Shown here piece after piece: positions 25,279-34,482 of a stretch of DNA of 64,000 nt (position 1 is its first letter; the number at the start of each line of letters is the position of its first letter). Location: positions 682,001 through 746,000 of the forward strand of contig OY970165.1 in NCBI GenBank assembly GCA_963706605.1. The letters are read 5' to 3'. This DNA comes from VRUE01 sp963706605. Its GTDB lineage: Bacteria; Actinomycetota; Thermoleophilia; Solirubrobacterales; 70-9. The notes beneath the pieces are model-generated. The model searched no databases. It was not told the DNA's origin and saw only the letters and a list, made by a program, of their open reading frames with translations. Position numbers and translations under genes: made by a program.

Positions 25279-25326
25279 GGCCACCCGTTGCTCAATACAA
25301 CCGCACCCGGGCCCGACAGTAGAGCG

Positions 25327-26814
25327 ATGCGTTTTCGATTCCTCCTCGGCCTGGCCGCCGTCGCCGCGATCGCGATCGGATCCGTGGTCGGCGCCCTCGT
25401 CGTCCGCTCCCACGAAACCCACGCCTTCGAACGCCGCCAGCGCGACGAGGCACTCCGCGCCGCGCGCCAGGCGGAAGCCCTGGCGGCGCTCTCGGTCGGT
25501 CAGCTCGCCAGCGCTGCCGCCTTCTACCAGGTGGAGGGCAGGTTCACGCAGCACGAGTTCGACGTGATGGCCGACTCGCTGCTGGACGCCGGTGCGCTGA
25601 GCGGGACCGGCCTGGTCCTGGTGGTTCCCGCCTCGCGCCGGGCGCAGTTCGAACAAAGGGGGGGCTATCCGATCGTCGAACGCGTCCCGATCGGGTTCCG
25701 CCGGGCGGGCTCTCGCGCCGACTACTACCCGCTTGCCTTTGCCGCCTCCACCAGCGGGCTCGAACCTCCTCTGGGCTACGACCTCGGAGCGGATCCGGTG
25801 CGCTCCTCCCGTCTGCTTCGGGCGGGCAACACCGGCAGGCCGGCGGCCACTCCTGTCATGCATCTTCCGATCGGCGGAACGGGCATCAACGTCTTCCGCC
25901 CCGTCTACCGTGACGGCGCGCCGATCGCAACTTCGACCCAGCGTCGCGCGGCGCTCGTCGGGTTCGCGGTGGGCGCCTTTCACGTTCCCGACCTGACCGC
26001 CGCGGCCACCTCGTCTCTCTCCGACGACATCGACGTGCAGCTGGTCGAAGGGGGCAGGACGGTGGTGGGCCCGGCGCTGTCGCGCGACGAGTCGGCAACC
26101 GCGGCCCTGCGGATCGCCGACCGCACCTGGTCGCTGGTCGTGCACGACCCCAACCGACCCGACGTCAGCCTGCCGGTCCTGATCGCGGTCTTCGGAATCT
26201 CGATGGCGGCGCTGCTCGGCGCCCTGGTGCTGATCTGGAGTCGCAACGAGCGCATCCAGGAGCTGCAGCTGCAGGCCGGCCAGGACCCGCTGACGGGGCT
26301 GAAGAACCGCCGCCGCTACGAGGAGGACATGCATGCCGAGATCGCCCGCAGCCGCCGCGAGGGCAGCCAGGGGGCGTTGCTGATGCTCGACCTCGACAAC
26401 TTCAAGCAGGTCAACGACACACTCGGCCACCCGGTCGGCGACCGGGTGATCGCCGACATCGCCGGCGTCCTGCGGGCCCGGATGAGACAGACCGACGTGG
26501 TGGCCCGGCTCGGGGGAGACGAGTTCGCGATCGTCCTGCCGCGCTGCTCGGTCGCGGAGGCGCGCAGCGTCGGAACCGAGATAGCGACCGCGATTCGCGA
26601 GCACGCCCCCGACGAGGAGGCGGTGCCGCCGATCACCGTCAGCGTCGGCGTCGCGATGTTCGGCGCCGACATCGCCGCCGACCTCGAAGCGCTCGAGGAG
26701 CAGGCCGACGCGGCGCTGTATGAGGCGAAGCGCGCGGGCCGTGACGCGCTGCGGGTCGCCGGTGAGGACATCAAGCCGGTCAAGGGCTCCCCCGCGGGCA
26801 GCGGTTCCGTCTAG
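25327..26814 (+). CDS. Diguanylate cyclase with extracytoplasmic CHASE sensor
   Basis: 495-residue membrane signalling protein. TM1 is at about 4-26 (FRFLLGLAAVAAIAIGSVVG). An extracellular CHASE-type sensor domain spans about 60-270 (RFTQHEFDVMADSLL, YYPLAFAAS, GINVFRPVYRDG), TM2 is at about 283-304, and a GGDEF domain runs from about 320 to 480. The active site RLGGDEFAIVL near residue 397 is canonical, so it should make cyclic di-GMP from two GTP in response to an external ligand. The inhibitory RxxD site upstream of GGDEF was not clearly seen. ATG 25327 has no strong ribosome site. Confidence 0.88.
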   Translation: MRFRFLLGLAAVAAIAIGSVVGALVVRSHETHAFERRQRDEALRAARQAEALAALSVGQLASAAAFYQVEGRFTQHEFDVMADSLLDAGALSGTGLVLVVPASRRAQFEQRGGYPIVERVPIGFRRAGSRADYYPLAFAASTSGLEPPLGYDLGADPVRSSRLLRAGNTGRPAATPVMHLPIGGTGINVFRPVYRDGAPIATSTQRRAALVGFAVGAFHVPDLTAAATSSLSDDIDVQLVEGGRTVVGPALSRDESATAALRIADRTWSLVVHDPNRPDVSLPVLIAVFGISMAALLGALVLIWSRNERIQELQLQAGQDPLTGLKNRRRYEEDMHAEIARSRREGSQGALLMLDLDNFKQVNDTLGHPVGDRVIADIAGVLRARMRQTDVVARLGGDEFAIVLPRCSVAEARSVGTEIATAIREHAPDEEAVPPITVSVGVAMFGADIAADLEALEEQADAALYEAKRAGRDALRVAGEDIKPVKGSPAGSGSV

Positions 26815-26866
26815 CCCCCGCAACCGTCCCCCAACCGTCCGGCCGGACTCCTAGCCTTGCGCCCGA

Positions 26867-27991
26867 ATGTCTTCCCTGATCACCTTCGAGGAGGCCCTGG
26901 CGCTCGGCGAGCTGAGCGACCATGAGGAGATCGGCGGGCTGATCGAGCGCGCCTGGAAGGTGCGTGAAGAGAACTTCGGCGACTCGACCGACATGTGCTC
27001 GCTGGTCAACGCCAAGTCGGGTGGGTGCGCTGAGGACTGCGGCTTCTGCGCCCAGTCTCGCTACGCCGAGGCCGACACGCCGATGCACGCGATGATGGAG
27101 CCCGAGCAGATCCTCGAGCACGCGCGGGCGGCGGAGGCGGCGGGAGCGCACCGCTTCTGCATGGTCACCCAGGGCCAGGGCCTCTCCAAACGCGACTTCG
27201 AGAAGATCGTCGAGGGGGCGAAGCTGGTCGCCGAGCACACCAACCTGAAGCGCTGCGCCTCGATCGGCCACATGTCCGGCGACCGCGCCAAGCGGCTGCG
27301 TGAGGCGGGCATCCAGCGCGTCCACCACAACGTCGAGTCCTCGCGCTCCTACTACCCGGAGGTCTCGACCACTGTCCGCTACGAGGGCCGGCTGCGAACG
27401 ATCGACGCGGTCAAGGAGGCGGGGCTGGAGACCTGCGTCGGCGGCATCCTCAACCTCGGCGAGTCTCCCCGCCAGCGGGTCGAGATGGCCTTCGAGCTGT
27501 CCGATCTGGAACCGACCTCGGTGCCGATCAACCTGCTCAACCCGCGCGACGGAACCAAGTTCGGCGACCGTCCGCTGATGGACCCCTGGGAGGTCGTCAA
27601 GTGGGTGGCGATCTTCCGCCTGATCATTCCCGGCGCCCTCTTCCGGCTCTGCGGGGGCCGGGTCGAGAACCTCGGCGATCTGCAACCGCTGGCGGTCAGG
27701 GCGGGCCTCAACGGCGTGATGATGGGCAACTTCCTCACCACGCTTGGCGCCGAGCCGGAGGATGACCGGGCGATGTTCGAGGAGCTGGGCCTGAACGTGG
27801 CGCGCCAGCCCGACAACGGCTCCAATCCGCGCCCCGACAACCGCTCCGGCTGGCTCGAGGGCGAGGCGCCGGCAACCCCGATCGACGAGCTGATCGACCG
27901 CCAGGACGAGGCGAACTTCTGGGACCCCTCCACTCAGCTCCGCGTCATCAAGAAGGCGAAGAAGCCTCCCCCCTACCCGCAGGCGGTATGA
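26867..27991 (+). CDS. bioB: Biotin synthase
   Basis: 374-residue radical-SAM enzyme that inserts sulfur into dethiobiotin. The 4Fe-4S cluster Cys are C54, C58 and C61 (CAEDCGFCAQS). HNVESSRSYYPEVSTT and ETCVGGILNLGES are typical, as is the 2Fe-2S ligand region around CASIGH. The C-terminal 40 residues (PATPIDELIDRQDEANFWDP) extend past the usual core. ATG 26867 has no visible Shine-Dalgarno. The stop overlaps the bioF start by 4 bp (ATGA, 27988-27991): bioB-bioF-bioD are one unit. No BirA operator palindrome was recognised. Confidence 0.96.
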   Translation: MSSLITFEEALALGELSDHEEIGGLIERAWKVREENFGDSTDMCSLVNAKSGGCAEDCGFCAQSRYAEADTPMHAMMEPEQILEHARAAEAAGAHRFCMVTQGQGLSKRDFEKIVEGAKLVAEHTNLKRCASIGHMSGDRAKRLREAGIQRVHHNVESSRSYYPEVSTTVRYEGRLRTIDAVKEAGLETCVGGILNLGESPRQRVEMAFELSDLEPTSVPINLLNPRDGTKFGDRPLMDPWEVVKWVAIFRLIIPGALFRLCGGRVENLGDLQPLAVRAGLNGVMMGNFLTTLGAEPEDDRAMFEELGLNVARQPDNGSNPRPDNRSGWLEGEAPATPIDELIDRQDEANFWDPSTQLRVIKKAKKPPPYPQAV

Positions 27992-29187
27992 CCGACGTCG
28001 CAGAGCGGTTGGAGGAGCTTCGCGAAAGCGGGCTCCACCGCCGGTTGCGACTGATCGGCGGCGCGCAGGGTCCGCGCGTCGTGCTCGACGACCGCCCCGT
28101 GCTGCTGCTCTGCTCGAACAACTACCTCGGGCTGGCCGAGCATCCACGGGTGTGCGAGGCGGCTGCCGAGGCGGCGCTGCGCTGGGGAGCGGGGGCCGGG
28201 GCCTCGCGCTTGATCTCGGGCAGCATGGAGCCCCATCGCTCGCTGGAGGAGCGGCTTGCGGCTTTCAAGGGCTACGAGGACGCACTGCTCTTCGGTTCCG
28301 GCTACCTGGCGAACGTCGGCACGATCTCGGCCCTGGCGCGCCGCGGAGACGTCGTCTTCTCCGATGAGCTGAACCACGCCAGCATCGTCGACGGCTGCAG
28401 GCTCTCGCGCGCCGAGACCTTCGTCTACCGGCACGCCGACGTCGAACACCTCGCCTGGGGGCTGCGCGAGGCGGAGGGATGCGGCGCCCTAATCGTCACC
28501 GACGGCGTCTTCTCGATGGATGGCGACGTCGCCCCGCTGGAGGCGCTGGCTCGCTTGGCCCGCGACCATGGGTGTCGGCTGATGGTCGACGAGGCACACG
28601 CAACCGGCGCCCTCGGCCCGGGCGGACGCGGCTCGGTGGCGGCAGCCGGGCTGAGCGGCGAGGTGGACCTGGTGATGGGCACGCTCGGCAAGGCGCTCGG
28701 CTCCTACGGCGCCTACGTATGCGCCGACGCCGAGTTGACCGAGTACCTGCTCAACACCGCCCGCTCCTTCATCTTCTCCACGGCGCCGCCGCCGCCGGCC
28801 CTGGCCGCGGCCAGGGCCGCGCTGGAGCTGCTCGAAGCCGAGCCCGAGCGGGTGGAGCGGCTCGGCTCCAATGCCGCGGCGCTGCGCCAGGCGCTGGCCG
28901 CCGAGGGACTTGCGGTCGGAGGCTCCCAGACGCAGATCGTGCCGCTCGAGGTGGGCGAGGCCGGGCCGACGATGGAGCTCTGCGAGCTGCTGCTCGAGCG
29001 TGGCGTCTTCGCGCAGGGGATCCGCCCGCCGACGGTGCCCGCCGGCTCCTCCAGGCTGCGCTTCAGCGTGATGGCGACGCATGACGAAGAGGAGCTGCGC
29101 GAAGCGGCGCGGCAGGCCGGCGAGGCGGCGCGGGAGCTGGGCATCGCGATCCCGCGGCGAGCCGGATCGCTCCCGGTGGCCGCCTGA
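27988..29187 (+). CDS. bioF: 8-amino-7-oxononanoate synthase
   Basis: 399-residue PLP enzyme (alpha-oxoamine synthase family) condensing pimeloyl thioester with alanine, the first committed ring-building step of biotin synthesis. SNNYLGLAEHP at 43-53, DELNHASIVDG at 126-136, the VDEAHATGALG motif at 200-210, and the PLP-binding K235 in GTLGKALGSYG are all present. KBL and serine palmitoyltransferase share this fold, but the position between bioB and bioD settles the call. ATG 27988 is coupled to the bioB stop. Confidence 0.94.
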   Translation: MTDVAERLEELRESGLHRRLRLIGGAQGPRVVLDDRPVLLLCSNNYLGLAEHPRVCEAAAEAALRWGAGAGASRLISGSMEPHRSLEERLAAFKGYEDALLFGSGYLANVGTISALARRGDVVFSDELNHASIVDGCRLSRAETFVYRHADVEHLAWGLREAEGCGALIVTDGVFSMDGDVAPLEALARLARDHGCRLMVDEAHATGALGPGGRGSVAAAGLSGEVDLVMGTLGKALGSYGAYVCADAELTEYLLNTARSFIFSTAPPPPALAAARAALELLEAEPERVERLGSNAAALRQALAAEGLAVGGSQTQIVPLEVGEAGPTMELCELLLERGVFAQGIRPPTVPAGSSRLRFSVMATHDEEELREAARQAGEAARELGIAIPRRAGSLPVAA

Positions 29188-29193
29188 GCATTC

Positions 29194-29844
29194 GTGGAGG
29201 GTGTCTTCGTAACCGGGACCGGGACCGAGGTCGGCAAGACCGTGGTCGCGGCGGTCATCGCACATACGCTCGCCGCCGCGGGAAAACGCGTAGCAGTCTT
29301 CAAGCCGGTGGTCACCGGGCTCGATGATCCAGGCGAACCCGACCACGAGCTGCTGCGGCGCGCCGCCGGCAGTGAGCAGACCGACGAGCAGATCACGCCC
29401 TACCGCTACGGCCCCCCTGCCTCGCCCCACCTGGCGGCCAAGCTGGCCGGCGAGGAGATCGACCCGGAGCGGCTGCGCGTCGGCGCCCGCTCCGCTGCTG
29501 CGAGCGCCGACGCGCTCGTCTGCGAGGGGGTGGGCGGCTTACTGGTGCCGCTTTCGCCCAGCTACTTCGTGCGCAACCTGGCGCTGGACCTTGCCCTACC
29601 GCTGGTCGTCGCCGCCTCGCCCGGTCTCGGCACGATCAACCACACGCTGCTGACGCTCGCGGTGGCGCGCTCCGCGGGGCTGGCGGTCGCCGCGGTCGTC
29701 CTCACCCCCTGGCCGGAGCGTCCCGACACGATCGAACGGTCCAACCGCGAGACGATCGAGGCGCTCGGCGAGGTCAGGGTCGAGCTGCTGCCCCGCCTCG
29801 ACCGCTCCGAACCCGCCGCCTGGCCTGAGCTGAGGCTGGCCTAG
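29194..29844 (+). CDS. bioD: Dethiobiotin synthetase
   Basis: 216-residue ATP-dependent ligase forming the ureido ring of dethiobiotin. The modified P-loop GTGTEVGKT is at residues 7-15, FKPVVTGLDD at 36-45, and CEGVGGLLVPLS near 110-121. GTG 29194 starts 6 bp after the bioF stop. It completes the bioB-F-D cluster; bioA lies 4.6 kb away on the same strand. The gene ends 2 bp before the end of the convergent desaturase gene, with no room for a hairpin terminator. Confidence 0.94.
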   Translation: MEGVFVTGTGTEVGKTVVAAVIAHTLAAAGKRVAVFKPVVTGLDDPGEPDHELLRRAAGSEQTDEQITPYRYGPPASPHLAAKLAGEEIDPERLRVGARSAAASADALVCEGVGGLLVPLSPSYFVRNLALDLALPLVVAASPGLGTINHTLLTLAVARSAGLAVAAVVLTPWPERPDTIERSNRETIEALGEVRVELLPRLDRSEPAAWPELRLA

Positions 29845-29846
29845 CG

Positions 29847-31085
29847 CTATCGCGGCTCGGCCCGGTAGGGGCCGGGCTTTGACCTCGGTCCTCCGCCCGG
29901 AAAGGCGAGCCTCAGGATCGTCCGCTGCACCATGCCCAGCTGCTGGCCGAACGGGCCGCTGTTGTAGGGCAGGCCGTAGCGCTCGCAGATGTCCTTGACC
30001 TGCGGCGCGATCTCGGCGTAGCGGGTGCTCGGCAGATCGGGGAACAGGTGGTGCTCGACCTGGTAGCCGAGGTTGCCGCTGGCGACGTGGAACAACGGGC
30101 TCCCCTCGATGTTTGCGGCCCCGGCAAGCTGGCGCACGTACCAACCGCCGCGGCTCTCGTCCTCGACCTCCTCGGGGCTGAAGGTGTAGGTCTGGTCGGG
30201 GAAGTGGCCGCAGAAGATGATCGCGTATGCCCAGACGTTGCGGACGATGTTGGCGCTGGCATTCGCCGACGCGGTCGATCGATACGCGCCGCCGCCGCCA
30301 CGCAACGCTGCGCGCAGAGCGCCGGCAAGCCCGCCGCGGCGCTTGCGAGCGCGGCCGCCATCGCGGCGTCCCTCAATCGCGGCATCGAGGGCCGCCATCG
30401 CCAGGCCGCTCAAGAGCGGCCATGCGACGTAGTCCTTGACGATCTGGCTCTTCGCCTTGCCCCGGATTCCCGCCAGCTCGCGCTTGATCTGAGCCTTCGA
30501 CTTCTTGCCGGTGCGGATCGCCTCGAAGTCGAGGTCGTGGAGCGCCACCCCCCACTCGAAGAACGCCATCAGCAGGAGGTTGTAGAGCGGCTGGAAGAGA
30601 TAGACCGGATACCACTTCTGCCGCGGGTCGATCCGCATGATCTCGTAGCCGAGGTCCTTGTCCTTGCCGAGGATGTTGGTGAAGGTGTGATGGACGTAGT
30701 TGTGCGAGTGCTTCCAGGCCTCCGCCGTCGAGGCGGTGTCCCAGTCCCAGGTCGAGGAGTTGATCTGGGGATCGTTCATCCAGTCCCACTGACCGTGCAG
30801 GACGTTGTGGCCGATCTCCATGTTCTCGAGGATCTTCGCCATCGACAGCGTCGCCGTCCCGGCCACCCACGCCGGCCGGTAGCGGGAGGCGAGCAGCAGC
30901 ACGCGCCCCAACACCGCGAGGCGGCGCTGCATCGCGATCATGCTCTCGATGTAGCGGCGATCGCGAGTGCCGAGGTCTGCACTGACCCGATCGCGGATCG
31001 AGTCGAACTCGCGGCCGAGCTGGTCCAGCTGCTCGGCAGAGAGATGGCTGAGCGGACTTGTGCTCTCGCTGGTGGTTGCGGTCAT
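29847..31085 (-). CDS. Acyl-CoA/acyl-lipid desaturase, DesA3-like
   Basis: 412-residue membrane di-iron fatty acid desaturase related to mycobacterial stearoyl-CoA delta-9 desaturase DesA3. The three histidine boxes are intact: GHNVLHG (H93, H97), HSHNYVHH (H126-H133) and QVEHH (345-346). Hydrophobic stretches near 158-180 and 283-295 fit the membrane core. Oddly, residues 239-269 (nt 30279-30371) are strongly Arg/Gly-rich (EGRRDGGRARKRRGG...) where relatives have a short hydrophobic link before the SANIVRN segment. ATG 31085, 19 bp after the reductase stop, so they form an operon with the electron donor. Confidence 0.9.
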   Translation of the reverse strand: MTATTSESTSPLSHLSAEQLDQLGREFDSIRDRVSADLGTRDRRYIESMIAMQRRLAVLGRVLLLASRYRPAWVAGTATLSMAKILENMEIGHNVLHGQWDWMNDPQINSSTWDWDTASTAEAWKHSHNYVHHTFTNILGKDKDLGYEIMRIDPRQKWYPVYLFQPLYNLLLMAFFEWGVALHDLDFEAIRTGKKSKAQIKRELAGIRGKAKSQIVKDYVAWPLLSGLAMAALDAAIEGRRDGGRARKRRGGLAGALRAALRGGGGAYRSTASANASANIVRNVWAYAIIFCGHFPDQTYTFSPEEVEDESRGGWYVRQLAGAANIEGSPLFHVASGNLGYQVEHHLFPDLPSTRYAEIAPQVKDICERYGLPYNSGPFGQQLGMVQRTILRLAFPGGGPRSKPGPYRAEPR

Positions 31086-31104
31086 CGTCTGCCTTTCGGT
31101 TGTT

Positions 31105-32202
31105 TCAAAGTGCGATCTCGATCGGGCCCTCGGGCGCGTTGACGCAGGTGCGGATCATCTCTCCCTCGCTGCCATGGACCGCGCCGGTGCGCAGGTCACG
31201 AACTTCTCCCGCGCACAATTTCCCGACGCAGGTGTGACAGATGCCCATCCGGCAGCCGAAGGGGAGGATCGCACCGGCCTCCTCGCCACCCACCAGGATC
31301 GGCGTGCCGCCGTCGCACTCGGCCTCGACCCCGCTCTTGGTGAAGCGCACGCTTCCCCCCTCCCCCTCATCGGCGTCACCGCCGATCACAGGCTGGAAGC
31401 GCTCCATGCTGAGCAGCTCCGCCTTTCCCTCCCGCGCCCACTGCTCCCCCATCTCATCGAGCATCTCGGCGGGTCCAGAGAGAAAGGCGTGGCGCCGGCG
31501 CCAATCGGGACAGAGCTCATCGAGGTCGCCGGACCCGATACGGCCCTGCTCAGCGGTGATCCGCAGCTGCAGGCGGTACCCCGGGCGAGCGTCGTCGATC
31601 TCGCGCAGGCGGTCGGCGAAGATGACGTCACTCGCGGTCCGGGCCGAGTGGATGTGGACGACGTCGTCCAACGCGTCATCGTGATGGAGGCTGCGCAGCA
31701 TGCTCATGATCGGGGTGATGCCGCTGCCTGCGCTGATGAAGAGGACCTTGCTCGGCGCCGGTTCGGGGAGGATGAAGGTCCCTTCCACTCCACCGAGCCT
31801 GACGACTTCCCCGGGCCTGGCCTCTCGAACCAGATAGGGCGAAACCTTGCCCGAGTCGACCAGCTTCGGCGTGATGCTGATGCAGCCGTCGGGGCGGCCG
31901 GGCTCCGACGTGAGCGAGTAGGCACGCCAGTGGTGAACCCCGTCGACGACGACTCCTATCCGCAGGTACTGGCCGGGGCGGTGGCCCATCCACTCGTAGC
32001 CGGGGCGGATCAGCACGGTGACGGTATCCGCCGTCTCCCTGTCGATCCGCTCTATCCGGCCGCGCAGCTCCCGCGTCGACCAGAGCGGATTGATCAGTTC
32101 CAGGTAGTCGTCCGGAAGCAGGGGGCTGAAGAGCGAACTGACCGCGCGCAGCATCCGCCGTTTGACGGCGGGAACCTGCGGGATAGCGCCACGCTCAGCC
32201 AT
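31105..32202 (-). CDS. Flavodoxin/ferredoxin reductase with 2Fe-2S domain (desaturase electron donor)
   Basis: 365-residue modular reductase. The FAD-binding barrel shows RAYSLTSEPG near 93-102, the NAD(P) domain GSGITPIMSMLRSL follows, and a C-terminal plant-type 2Fe-2S ferredoxin carries CRMGICHTCVGKL and a final Cys in MIRTCVNAP. This is the layout of the mycobacterial Rv3230c partner of DesA3, which passes electrons from NADPH to the desaturase. It is the first gene of the two-gene unit and lies 19 bp upstream of the desaturase. An AT-rich inverted repeat precedes it (32214-32229). Confidence 0.92.
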   Translation of the reverse strand: MAERGAIPQVPAVKRRMLRAVSSLFSPLLPDDYLELINPLWSTRELRGRIERIDRETADTVTVLIRPGYEWMGHRPGQYLRIGVVVDGVHHWRAYSLTSEPGRPDGCISITPKLVDSGKVSPYLVREARPGEVVRLGGVEGTFILPEPAPSKVLFISAGSGITPIMSMLRSLHHDDALDDVVHIHSARTASDVIFADRLREIDDARPGYRLQLRITAEQGRIGSGDLDELCPDWRRRHAFLSGPAEMLDEMGEQWAREGKAELLSMERFQPVIGGDADEGEGGSVRFTKSGVEAECDGGTPILVGGEEAGAILPFGCRMGICHTCVGKLCAGEVRDLRTGAVHGSEGEMIRTCVNAPEGPIEIAL

Positions 32203-32213
32203 CGAGTTAATGC

Positions 32214-32229
32214 TACATCATTCAATGTA
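32214..32229. promoter_or_regulatory. AT-rich inverted repeat before the desaturase operon
   Basis: TACAT (32214-32218) and ATGTA (32225-32229) flank a 6-nt spacer, 12 bp before the reductase start, inside a local AT-rich patch. The size and position fit a dimeric repressor site, for example of a TetR-type lipid regulator, but the arms are short. Confidence 0.35.
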
Positions 32230-32295
32230 ACGATCTGAAAAAGCCTTGGCCCGGTTTGGACCAAGGTCCTCCTACCCGCCCGAGCCTCTCCCAAC

Positions 32296-33798
32296 CTACC
32301 TCCGTGCCACGGCCAGATCTGGGGCGACCTCACGGGCTGCTACCTCCGAGCCGCCCGGATTCACCGTCGCCTCAGCAGCCTCAGGGCTGAGGCCGCCACG
32401 CTTGGCGCGGATCGCGGTCGCGCCGACCACGGCACCGGCGACGGCGACCAGCGAGCACACCATCATCGCGTGGCCGAGCGCGTCGACGAACTGCTGGGGG
32501 CTGGCGCTCTCGAAGCTGCCGCCGACCGAGCCCTGGAAAATCGCCCCGGTGACGGCCACCCCGAGGCTGCCGCCGACCATCCGGAACATCGAGAGGACAC
32601 CGGAGGCGATGCCGGCCTTCTCGACCGGGACCGCGTTCATCGCGGCGCTGGTCATCGGCGACATCGTCATCGCGATGCCGATCCCGAGCAGGGTGAACCC
32701 GGGCAACAGGTCGAGGTAGGTGGAGTCGACGGCGATGCCGCTGAAGCTGTAGAGCGAAGCGGCGACGATCGCCAGCCCGCCGGCGATCAGCCAGCGCGGT
32801 CCGAAGCGATCCGCCAGCCGCCCGGCGACCGGCGCCACGGCGACGATCATCAGGGTCGAAGGCAGGAACCGGATCCCGGCCTCCAGCGGCGAGTAGCCGA
32901 GGATGTCCTGCATGTAGAGGGCGAGGAAGAAGAAGACGCCAAGCATCGAGAAGGAGACGATCAGGGCGACGACCACGGCGCCGAGGAAGTTGCGATCGGA
33001 GAAGAAGTGGAACTCGACCATCGGGACCTTGACCCGCAGCTCGACCACAACGAAGGCGACCAGCCCCAGCGCGGCGCCGGCCAGCAGCGCGACTATCCCG
33101 GGGGAGCCCCAGCCCCAGCTGTTGCCCTCGACCAGGGCGAGAATCAGCGCGGTCAGGCTGCCGGTCAGGACGGCGACTCCGGCGTAGTCGACCTCGCGGC
33201 CGACCGTGTTGTCGCGCGACTCCCGAACCGCAAACAGCGCAGCGGTGACGGCGCCGATCGCCACCGGAATGTTGAGGTAGAAGATCGCCCGCCAGCTGAC
33301 GTGCTCGGTGAGGAAGCCTCCGAGCACCGGGCCAACCGCCAGCGCCAGGGCCGAGACTCCCGCCCACATTCCCATCGCCTTGCCACGCTCGCCGGCGGGA
33401 AAGGCATCGGTGATGATCGAGAGCGTTGCGGGCATCATCAGCGCCGCGCCGACACCCTGGACGACGCGGCTGACGACGAGGTCGGTCGAGCTCATGGCGA
33501 AGCCCGCGGTTGCGGAGGAGAGGGCGAAGATGACGACGCCGAAGAGGAACATGCGGCGACGCCCGAAGATGTCGCCGAGCCGGCCGCCGGTCGCCAGCAG
33601 CACCGCGAAGGACAGCGTGTAGCCGTTGATCGTCCACTCGAGGCCGGAGATCGAGGCGCCGAGGTCGCGCTGAATCGAGGGCAGCGCCACGTTCACGACC
33701 GTGTTGTCGAGCATGATCATGAACAGCGCGAAGCACATCGCTCCGAGCGTCCACCACTTGCGGTTGTCATCGGTGATCAGGTGGCGGTAACGGGTCAA
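32296..33798 (-). CDS. MFS drug:H+ antiporter, DHA2 (EmrB/QacA) family
   Basis: 500-residue transporter predicted to have 14 membrane spans. The motif D1-type block MLDNTVVNVALPSIQ (D31) in TM1, GGRLGDIFGRRRMFLFG after TM2, and the antiporter motif GPVLGGFLTEHVSWRAIFYLN are diagnostic. It probably exports hydrophobic drugs or lipids. Its start overlaps the MarR stop by 4 bp (33795-33798), so expression is coupled to the regulator and controlled from the operator at 34355-34384. Confidence 0.92.
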   Translation of the reverse strand: MTRYRHLITDDNRKWWTLGAMCFALFMIMLDNTVVNVALPSIQRDLGASISGLEWTINGYTLSFAVLLATGGRLGDIFGRRRMFLFGVVIFALSSATAGFAMSSTDLVVSRVVQGVGAALMMPATLSIITDAFPAGERGKAMGMWAGVSALALAVGPVLGGFLTEHVSWRAIFYLNIPVAIGAVTAALFAVRESRDNTVGREVDYAGVAVLTGSLTALILALVEGNSWGWGSPGIVALLAGAALGLVAFVVVELRVKVPMVEFHFFSDRNFLGAVVVALIVSFSMLGVFFFLALYMQDILGYSPLEAGIRFLPSTLMIVAVAPVAGRLADRFGPRWLIAGGLAIVAASLYSFSGIAVDSTYLDLLPGFTLLGIGIAMTMSPMTSAAMNAVPVEKAGIASGVLSMFRMVGGSLGVAVTGAIFQGSVGGSFESASPQQFVDALGHAMMVCSLVAVAGAVVGATAIRAKRGGLSPEAAEATVNPGGSEVAAREVAPDLAVARR

Positions 33799-34334
33799 GC
33801 GGTGCCAACTCCCTTCAGGTGCTCGTAGGTCTCGGCGATGTCCTCGCGGTCCATCAGCGCGTCGATCGCGGCGTCGAGCTTGCGACGCTGCGCGGCGGTG
33901 AGGCTGCCGGCGAAGGCCTCCATCCCTGCCTGGCGGACAACCAGCAACGTGTCGACTAGCTGCTTGCCCTTGGCGGTGATGGCGACGCGGCGCACGCGGC
34001 GATCGTCGGGGTCCTCAAGCCTGGTGACCAGTTTCTTCTTGACGAGCGCATCGACAGCCCGGCTCATCGAGGGGACCGAGACGCCGAACGTCTCCGCCAG
34101 GTCGCTGACCTGACGGGGCTCCGCCGCCTCGCCGAGCCCCCCCAGCTCCAGCAGCGCCTTGCACTGCGTCATCGAGAGGCCGGACTCCTCGATCACCCGC
34201 AGCTGGTTGCCGCGGTCATAGAGGAAGACGTGCCGCAGCAGGGCGCTGAGCCGAGCCGCGGTCTTCTGCGCCTCGCCGCTCACCTCGGGAGCAACCGCCT
34301 CCTCGACGATCGCCGCTATCTCACTCGCTTGCAT
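33795..34334 (-). CDS. MarR family transcriptional regulator
   Basis: 179-residue winged-helix repressor. The DNA-binding core is RQVSDLAETFGVSVPSMSRAVDALVKKKLVTR with the wing DPDDRRVRRVAITAKG, the classic MarR signature. Helices on both sides would dimerise. It is the first gene of a two-gene operon with the efflux pump. A perfect 12-bp inverted repeat begins 21 bp upstream of its ATG (34334), a textbook position for autorepression. Phenolic or drug ligands are usual effectors for the family; the one here is unknown. Confidence 0.92.
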   Translation of the reverse strand: MQASEIAAIVEEAVAPEVSGEAQKTAARLSALLRHVFLYDRGNQLRVIEESGLSMTQCKALLELGGLGEAAEPRQVSDLAETFGVSVPSMSRAVDALVKKKLVTRLEDPDDRRVRRVAITAKGKQLVDTLLVVRQAGMEAFAGSLTAAQRRKLDAAIDALMDREDIAETYEHLKGVGTA

Positions 34335-34354
34335 GCGAGCAATGGTTGCACAAA

Positions 34355-34384
34355 AGCAACTATTTCTCCACCGAAATAGTTGCT
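34355..34384. promoter_or_regulatory. MarR operator: perfect 12-bp inverted repeat
   Basis: AGCAACTATTTC (34355-34366), spacer TCCACC, then the exact complement GAAATAGTTGCT (34373-34384). It lies 21 bp upstream of the MarR start, in an AT-rich patch. A second partial dyad, GCAA-TGG-TTGC (34339-34349), lies between it and the start codon. It is most simply read as the binding site by which MarR represses its own operon. Confidence 0.75.
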
Positions 34385-34482
34385 CGTGTGATGCACATCA
34401 CGCATAGGGCGGGTGAACGCGCACGGAGCGGCTTTTCCAGGTGGAGATTCCGGCCGGGGACGGCTCTAGATTCATTCCAGCG

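Noticed and set aside
26815..26866. BirA-type operator before bioB
   Set aside because: No TTGTAAACC-like dyad or comparable palindrome could be found in the 52-bp gap.
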